Shown here: piece by piece, positions 60,271-64,000 of the stretch | How the letters are laid out: the number at the start of each line of letters is the position of its first letter | Position numbering within the stretch: the first letter of the stretch is position 1 | DNA from: Streptomyces sp. G44 | GTDB lineage: Bacteria > Actinomycetota > Actinomycetes > Streptomycetales > Streptomycetaceae | Assembly (NCBI RefSeq): GCF_016905445.1 | Contig: NZ_JAFEXF010000002.1 | Location: 62,001 to 126,000, forward strand | Length of the DNA stretch: 64,000 bases | Direction: 5' to 3' | Position numbers and translations under genes: made by a program | Notes under the pieces: model-generated | What the model saw: only the letters and a program-made list of their open reading frames with translations | Database searches by the model: none | Told to the model about the DNA's origin: nothing

Positions 60271-61418
60271 CGGACCGCCCCCGCCAGCCCGCGCCCGGCA
60301 GGGGCTGGGCGGCCGGTTCCGGCCAGGGGATCTAGGACCGTGGTGCAGCGGCTCCAGCGGGAGACGACCCGCTCGCCGGGATGCGCCAGCTCCTGCGGGG
60401 CGTCGGCCGGCTCCTGGCCGAGCAGCTGGTGCTCGCGGCACCAGGCGTCGTCGAAGACCGTCCCGACGTAGCGTTGCGGGCCGTCGGGAAAGACCGCGGC
60501 GATCTTCGTCTCCGCCGCGCAGGTGGCGGCGAGGTGGCGGGCGACCAGCGCGACCGCGCCCACGCTCCACCCGCCCGTGGCGTAGTGGGCCCGTGCCAGA
60601 GCGCGGGCGGCCCAGACCGCCTCGCCCGAGGCGACCCAGTGCACCTCGTCGAACAGGGCGTAGTCGACGTTGCGCGGATAGATGCTGGAGCCCAGTCCCC
60701 GCATCAGCCGCGGACCGGCGGGCTGGCCGAAGATCGTGGAGCCGCAGGTGTCCACCCCCACAATCCGCATCCTGGGGAAGAATCCGCGCAGCACCCGGCC
60801 GATCCCGGCCGAGTGCCCGCCGGTGCCCACGCTCACCACCAGCGTGTCGATCCGGCCCAGCTGGGCGACCAGTTCACGTGCCAGGGGTGCATACGCGGCC
60901 ACGTTGTCGGGGTTGTGGTACTGATCCGGGCACCAGGCATCGGGCCGCATCGCCAGCAGCTGGTCGACCTTCTCGCGGCGGGCCTGCTGCCAGCCGCCCA
61001 CCGGATGCGGCTCGGTGACCAGGTGCAACTCGGCGCCGTACGCGGTCAGCAGGCCGCGCATCAGCGGCTCCATGCCGGGGTCGGTGACCACTGACACCGG
61101 ATGCCCGAACGTGACCCCCGCCAATGCCAGGCCCAGGCCCAGGGTGCCGGAAGTGGATTCCACGACCGGCGCTCCGGGCAGCAGCTCGCCGCGCTCGCGG
61201 GCACGGGCCACCATGTACAGCGCGGTCCGGTCCTTGATCCCGCCCGGATTGTGGCCCTCGAGCTTCGCCCAGAACCCGCGGCCGGCAGGGGAGAACGGCT
61301 CACCGACCCACAAAAGCGGCGTGTCGCCGACCAGCCCGGCCGGCGTGTGCGCCGTCGGCGCTGCGGGAGCCAGCAGCTGGGCAGGCGAACAGGGGACGAG
61401 GGTGTGCAGAGAGTTCAT
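60267..61418 (-). CDS. PLP-dependent cysteine-synthase-family enzyme
   Basis: 383 residues, ATG at 61418 (GGGAGA 8 bases upstream). Fold-type II PLP enzyme: [14 protein letters not shown] (Schiff-base Lys62), [13 protein letters not shown] (substrate-binding loop, S/T-S-G-T), and [14 protein letters not shown] (phosphate-binding glycine loop). Close in pattern to cysteine synthase / cystathionine beta-synthase and to SbnA-like enzymes. It could make cysteine (thiol supply for metal stress) or beta-substituted alanines. The C-terminal 60 residues extend beyond the usual core. Coupled to the MFS transporter gene. Confidence 0.83.
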   Translation of the reverse strand: MNSLHTLVPCSPAQLLAPAAPTAHTPAGLVGDTPLLWVGEPFSPAGRGFWAKLEGHNPGGIKDRTALYMVARARERGELLPGAPVVESTSGTLGLGLALAGVTFGHPVSVVTDPGMEPLMRGLLTAYGAELHLVTEPHPVGGWQQARREKVDQLLAMRPDAWCPDQYHNPDNVAAYAPLARELVAQLGRIDTLVVSVGTGGHSAGIGRVLRGFFPRMRIVGVDTCGSTIFGQPAGPRLMRGLGSSIYPRNVDYALFDEVHWVASGEAVWAARALARAHYATGGWSVGAVALVARHLAATCAAETKIAAVFPDGPQRYVGTVFDDAWCREHQLLGQEPADAPQELAHPGERVVSRWSRCTTVLDPLAGTGRPAPAGRGLAGAVR

Positions 61419-61553
61419 CGCGTGGGGTCTCCCACAGCCCTGCCAACCGGCGGGCCGCGTGATCGTGAGGACTGTTCAGGACGCGTGAAGACCGCTTCGG
61501 CGCAATACGGGGACCGGTCATCTGGCCCCGTCACGCCGTGCGGTGCGTCCCGA

Positions 61554-61967
61554 TCAGGTCCGCCATACCCCCAGCACCGCCCGCACCCGCCGCTGCCCGC
61601 CGTGATCCCGCGGCGGGCCCAACGCCGGAGCCCTGCGCCCGGCAGCCGCAGGCCCCTCATTCTCGGTCATCGCGCCCTCGGCCGTTACTGCGTCCGGCGC
61701 CGGTGCCGCGCCTACCTCCCGTGTCAGCACACTGGGTTCATCCACCCCCATGCAGTCGGAGAACCGTAGCCCCTGCTCCCCGTCGGCCGACCCGGACACC
61801 GGACCTGGTGTGGGCATGGCAGTCGCGGCCACGGCCGCGACCGGCAGCGAGTCCGATCCGGCGGCACGCCCGAGCTCGGGCCCGTGCGCGCAGGCCAGCA
61901 TGTGCACCAGAGCGGCCAGCACCACAGCGACGACCGCTGTGACCGCTGACAACCGGAAGCCCCGCAT
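61554..61967 (-). CDS. DUF6153-like small membrane/secreted protein
   Basis: 137 residues from ATG at 61967 (ATG at 61985 adds six residues; neither has a clear ribosome site). Hydrophobic N-terminus LSAVTAVVAVVLAALVHMLACAHGPEL, with the H-x3-C-x-H pattern typical of DUF6153-type proteins of Streptomyces, which occur near copper or other metal genes. The rest is low-complexity, with one further Cys (FSDCMGVD). The His/Cys cluster at the membrane surface could bind metal. Function unknown. Confidence 0.55.
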   Translation of the reverse strand: MRGFRLSAVTAVVAVVLAALVHMLACAHGPELGRAAGSDSLPVAAVAATAMPTPGPVSGSADGEQGLRFSDCMGVDEPSVLTREVGAAPAPDAVTAEGAMTENEGPAAAGRRAPALGPPRDHGGQRRVRAVLGVWRT

Positions 61968-62385
61968 CACGAACACGTCACACAAAGTACTGGATCAGTT
62001 ACATAAAGTGCTTGTTAGGTTCGGGCTTCCCACCCACCCAGGCGACAAAACCGGGTCGCCGCCCCACTGGCGGGAGCCCGATCGGGTGCCGCCGCTTCGT
62101 GCGGAGCGACCGGCAGGGCGCGCTCGGCACATGCCTTGATGCCCAGGTCAACTCAAGCGAGGACGGTGGCCGTAACCAGCAGCCCCGCCTGGTGCTTGAG
62201 CGCGCCAGGACGGGGCACGGCTGCGGTGGCGGCGGTCGCTTGCAGCTGTCCGAGCTCGACGACGTGATGCCCTGGACCGATATCATCGCTTCTAAACGAT
62301 GATAGGGGGCTGTGTCGCCATGCTGTCACCGTGAGCGTGCGGTTCGCCGGCGCTGTGGTCCCCAGGGCAGACATCGGAGGACCTG
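61968..62385. other. Control region upstream of the AraC regulator
   Basis: No gene supported. The A+T-rich patch at 61978-62025 (TACATAAAGTGCTTGTTAGG) could hold a promoter. The operator-like palindrome at 62281-62304 lies about 80 bases before the AraC start. Confidence 0.45.
62281..62304. promoter_or_regulatory. Metal-regulator operator-like site 5
   Basis: Perfect 8-N8-8 palindrome TATCATCG-CTTCTAAA-CGATGATA, followed by a G run, upstream of the AraC/MMPL genes. The left arm is identical to site 4 at 47269, which places this operon in the same putative regulon. Confidence 0.6.
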
Positions 62386-63156
62386 ATGGCCCGCCATGAC
62401 ATGCGCAGTGTGGAAGGCCGATGGTCTGGCGCGCTGACCGTCGAGCCGGGGCGGCTGACTTTCGCCGGTGCCATCGGCTCGTCGCCCCTGCATGCCCATG
62501 CCTGTGTGCAGGTTCTGCGGGTCACGGCGGGCGAAGTAGTGCTGGCCGACGTGTACGGCGGCGAGGCGACGGCCCGCGGCGAAGCGGTCATCCCCGCAGG
62601 CGTCCGGCATGAGGTCCGGGCTTCGCCCGGCGCCAGGGGCGTGTCCACCTATGTGGAGCCGTCCGCAGCTGCCGGCCGCAGGCTTGCCGTTCGCCTGGCC
62701 GCGGCCGACTGTCCTCCCGATCGCGTGGCCGGCTGGCTGGCCTTCGCCGCGTTCGTCGAGCAAGGCAGCGCGCAGGCGCCTTTGCATCCCCGCCTTGCCC
62801 GGGCTCTGCGCCTGGGTGCGCAACGAGTGGGCGGGCCACCGGAGCTGACCGAGCTGGCCGCAGCGGTCGAAATCTCTCCGAGCAGGCTCGGGCACCTGTT
62901 CGCCGACCAGCTCCAACTGGCCTACCCGGCCTGGCGGCGATGGATGTGCCTCCGAAGAGCAGTCGAGGCCGTACGCGCCGGGGCCACACTGACCGACGCC
63001 GCCCATGAGGCCGGGTTCGCGGACAGCGCCCACTTGTCACGCACCTGCCGGGCGATGTTCGGTCTCACCCCCACCGAGGCGATGGGGGCGGTCGGCTGGC
63101 GTGACCGGGGCAGCGGATCTGTTCAAGCCATCGCCGGGGTCACGCACCGACTCTGA
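62386..63156 (+). CDS. AraC-family transcriptional regulator
   Basis: 256 residues, ATG with GGAGG 5 bases upstream. A cupin-like N-terminal sensor domain (about 10-95: PLHAHACVQVLRVTAGEVVLAD...AVIPAGVRHEVRASPG; H36/H38 might bind metal) is joined to a C-terminal AraC DNA-binding domain with two helix-turn-helices: LTELAAAVEISPSRLGHLFADQL and LTDAAHEAGFADSAHLSRTCRAMFGLTPTEAM. The short sensor type matches AraC regulators of efflux genes. It is 4 bases from the MMPL transporter gene and likely activates it. Confidence 0.85.
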   Translation: MARHDMRSVEGRWSGALTVEPGRLTFAGAIGSSPLHAHACVQVLRVTAGEVVLADVYGGEATARGEAVIPAGVRHEVRASPGARGVSTYVEPSAAAGRRLAVRLAAADCPPDRVAGWLAFAAFVEQGSAQAPLHPRLARALRLGAQRVGGPPELTELAAAVEISPSRLGHLFADQLQLAYPAWRRWMCLRRAVEAVRAGATLTDAAHEAGFADSAHLSRTCRAMFGLTPTEAMGAVGWRDRGSGSVQAIAGVTHRL

Positions 63157-63160
63157 GGGC

Positions 63161-64000
63161 ATGTCCAACCACAAGACCCCGACGCCCCCACCTTCCACCG
63201 CCCGTACGCAGCCACCTCCGGCAGCTCGCCGAGCGACTACGCCCGCATCCGACGGTGCGCTGGCCCGGTGGGGCCGCTTCGCCGCCCGCCGCCGGGCAGC
63301 CGTCCTGTTGTTGGCGTTGGTGGCAACGGTTCTGGCGGGCGTGCTCGGTGCCGGTGCCGGTGACCGGATGGGCTCCGGCGGGCTGATCGACCCTGACGCG
63401 CCATCGGCACAGGCTCAGCGGATCCTCGCGAGCCGGTTCGAAGCAGGCGATCCGCAGCTGGTCCTGCTGGCGGAGGCTCCCGGCTCGGTCGACGAGCCGG
63501 GAGCAGTCGCTGCGGGCACCGCACTGACCGACCGGGTCCGTGGCATCACGGGCGTACGGGGCGTGGATTCGTACTGGTCTCCGGGCCGTCCCGAGTCGTT
63601 GGGATCTGAGGACGGCCGGATCGGTCTGCTCCTGCTGCGCCTGGACGGTGACGAGGACGCCGCCGAGGCCGTGGCCGACCGCGTGGTCGACCAGGCCGGC
63701 GGGAAGCGGGACGGTCTGACCGTGCGGGTCACCGGGGCGGCGCAGCTGGACCGGGAGGTCGACGCGCAGGCCGAGAAGGACCTCACTCGTGCCGAACTGC
63801 TCACCGCACCGCTGACCCTGCTGATCCTTGTGCTGGTCTTCGGCTCGGCGGTCGCCGCGGGGCTGCCGCTACTGGCCGGCATCGTGTCGATCGTCGGAAC
63901 CCTCGCCGTCCTGCGGGCCGTCACCGCGGTGACCGATGTGTCGGTGTTCTCCCTCAACCTCACCACCGCTCTCGGACTCGGCCTGGCGATCGACTACAGC
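63161..64000 (+). CDS. MMPL-family (RND) transporter, N-terminal part (runs off window)
   Basis: 280 residues seen, from ATG at 63161. After a Pro-rich cytosolic start there is TM1 (AAVLLLALVATVLAGVLGAG, about residues 46-65), then an extracytoplasmic porter domain (SAQAQRILASRFEAGDPQLVLL ... VRVTGAAQLDREVDAQAEKDL), then TM2-TM4 (LLTAPLTLLILVLVFGSAV, GIVSIVGTLAVLRAVTAV, LTTALGLGLAIDYS). The final AIDYS contains the proton-relay Asp-Tyr of MmpL-type exporters. It would export lipids or hydrophobic drugs using the proton gradient. Directly downstream of the AraC regulator and probably co-transcribed. Confidence 0.87.
   Translation, partial: MSNHKTPTPPPSTARTQPPPAARRATTPASDGALARWGRFAARRRAAVLLLALVATVLAGVLGAGAGDRMGSGGLIDPDAPSAQAQRILASRFEAGDPQLVLLAEAPGSVDEPGAVAAGTALTDRVRGITGVRGVDSYWSPGRPESLGSEDGRIGLLLLRLDGDEDAAEAVADRVVDQAGGKRDGLTVRVTGAAQLDREVDAQAEKDLTRAELLTAPLTLLILVLVFGSAVAAGLPLLAGIVSIVGTLAVLRAVTAVTDVSVFSLNLTTALGLGLAIDYS

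Overview
The window is about 70% G+C, uses GTG and TTG starts freely, packs genes with 4-base stop/start overlaps, and carries actinobacterial markers (a WhiB-like Fe-S protein, DUF317-type proteins, MmyB-type regulator, SpdB/DUF2637-type membrane protein). It is most likely Streptomyces or a close relative, and most of it reads as a mobile element (plasmid or integrative element). No tRNA, rRNA or CRISPR array was seen.

Region A (1-20.9 kb, almost all + strand). After the start of a secreted lytic transglycosylase on the minus strand there is a long array of small accessory genes: a DNA methyltransferase, a DUF4913-like protein, a RelE/ParE-like toxin, a DUF3631-like protein, a GNAT gene that can only start at CTG, three small helical paralogues, a cassette of tandem-HxlR regulator / winged helix / MFS exporter / ATP-grasp ligase, four DUF317-type proteins, an LAHTG sortase substrate and zinc-ribbon proteins. 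A promoter-plus-hairpin module is repeated in front of several of these genes.

Region B (21-30.2 kb, minus strand). Replication and mobilisation module: a replication initiator carrying eight 11-bp iterons inside its own coding region, a DnaC-like helicase loader, a WhiB-like protein, a repeat-rich DUF2637-type membrane protein, MobC, a MobA-type relaxase, and small membrane, lipoprotein and zinc-ribbon genes. A divergent MmyB-type regulator (31.3 kb) borders it.

Region C (33.4-41.6 kb). The 3' two-thirds of a Nudix/FxLD-type RiPP methyltransferase gene is cut off by a recombinase-in-trio (RIT/Tn554-like) element: three tyrosine recombinase genes with 1-4 base overlaps plus a small coiled-coil TnpC-like gene. 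The third recombinase has a one-base frameshift in a C run.

Region D (41.7-64 kb). Metal, thiol and cytochrome c island. It holds a CDF transporter, a membrane protein, a methyltransferase, a DHA2 efflux pump divergent from a CmtR-like Cd/Pb sensor, an SPC-type metal P-type ATPase, signal peptidase II (lspA), a DsbA-like/VKOR pair, TlpA-like and SCO1-like lipoproteins, CcdA, a CadC-like sensor, ResB and CcsB, then an MFS/PLP-enzyme pair, an AraC regulator and an MMPL exporter. An 8-N8-8 inverted repeat recurs at five promoters here and looks like the operator of a common metal regulon. Decayed copies (5'-truncated ccsB, lspA fragment, scrambled lnt with an inverted block, IS630 remnant, response-regulator stub) show that the island was assembled by repeated rearrangement. 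The genes would act together by sensing toxic metal, exporting it, and rebuilding extracytoplasmic lipoprotein, thiol and heme-protein assembly.
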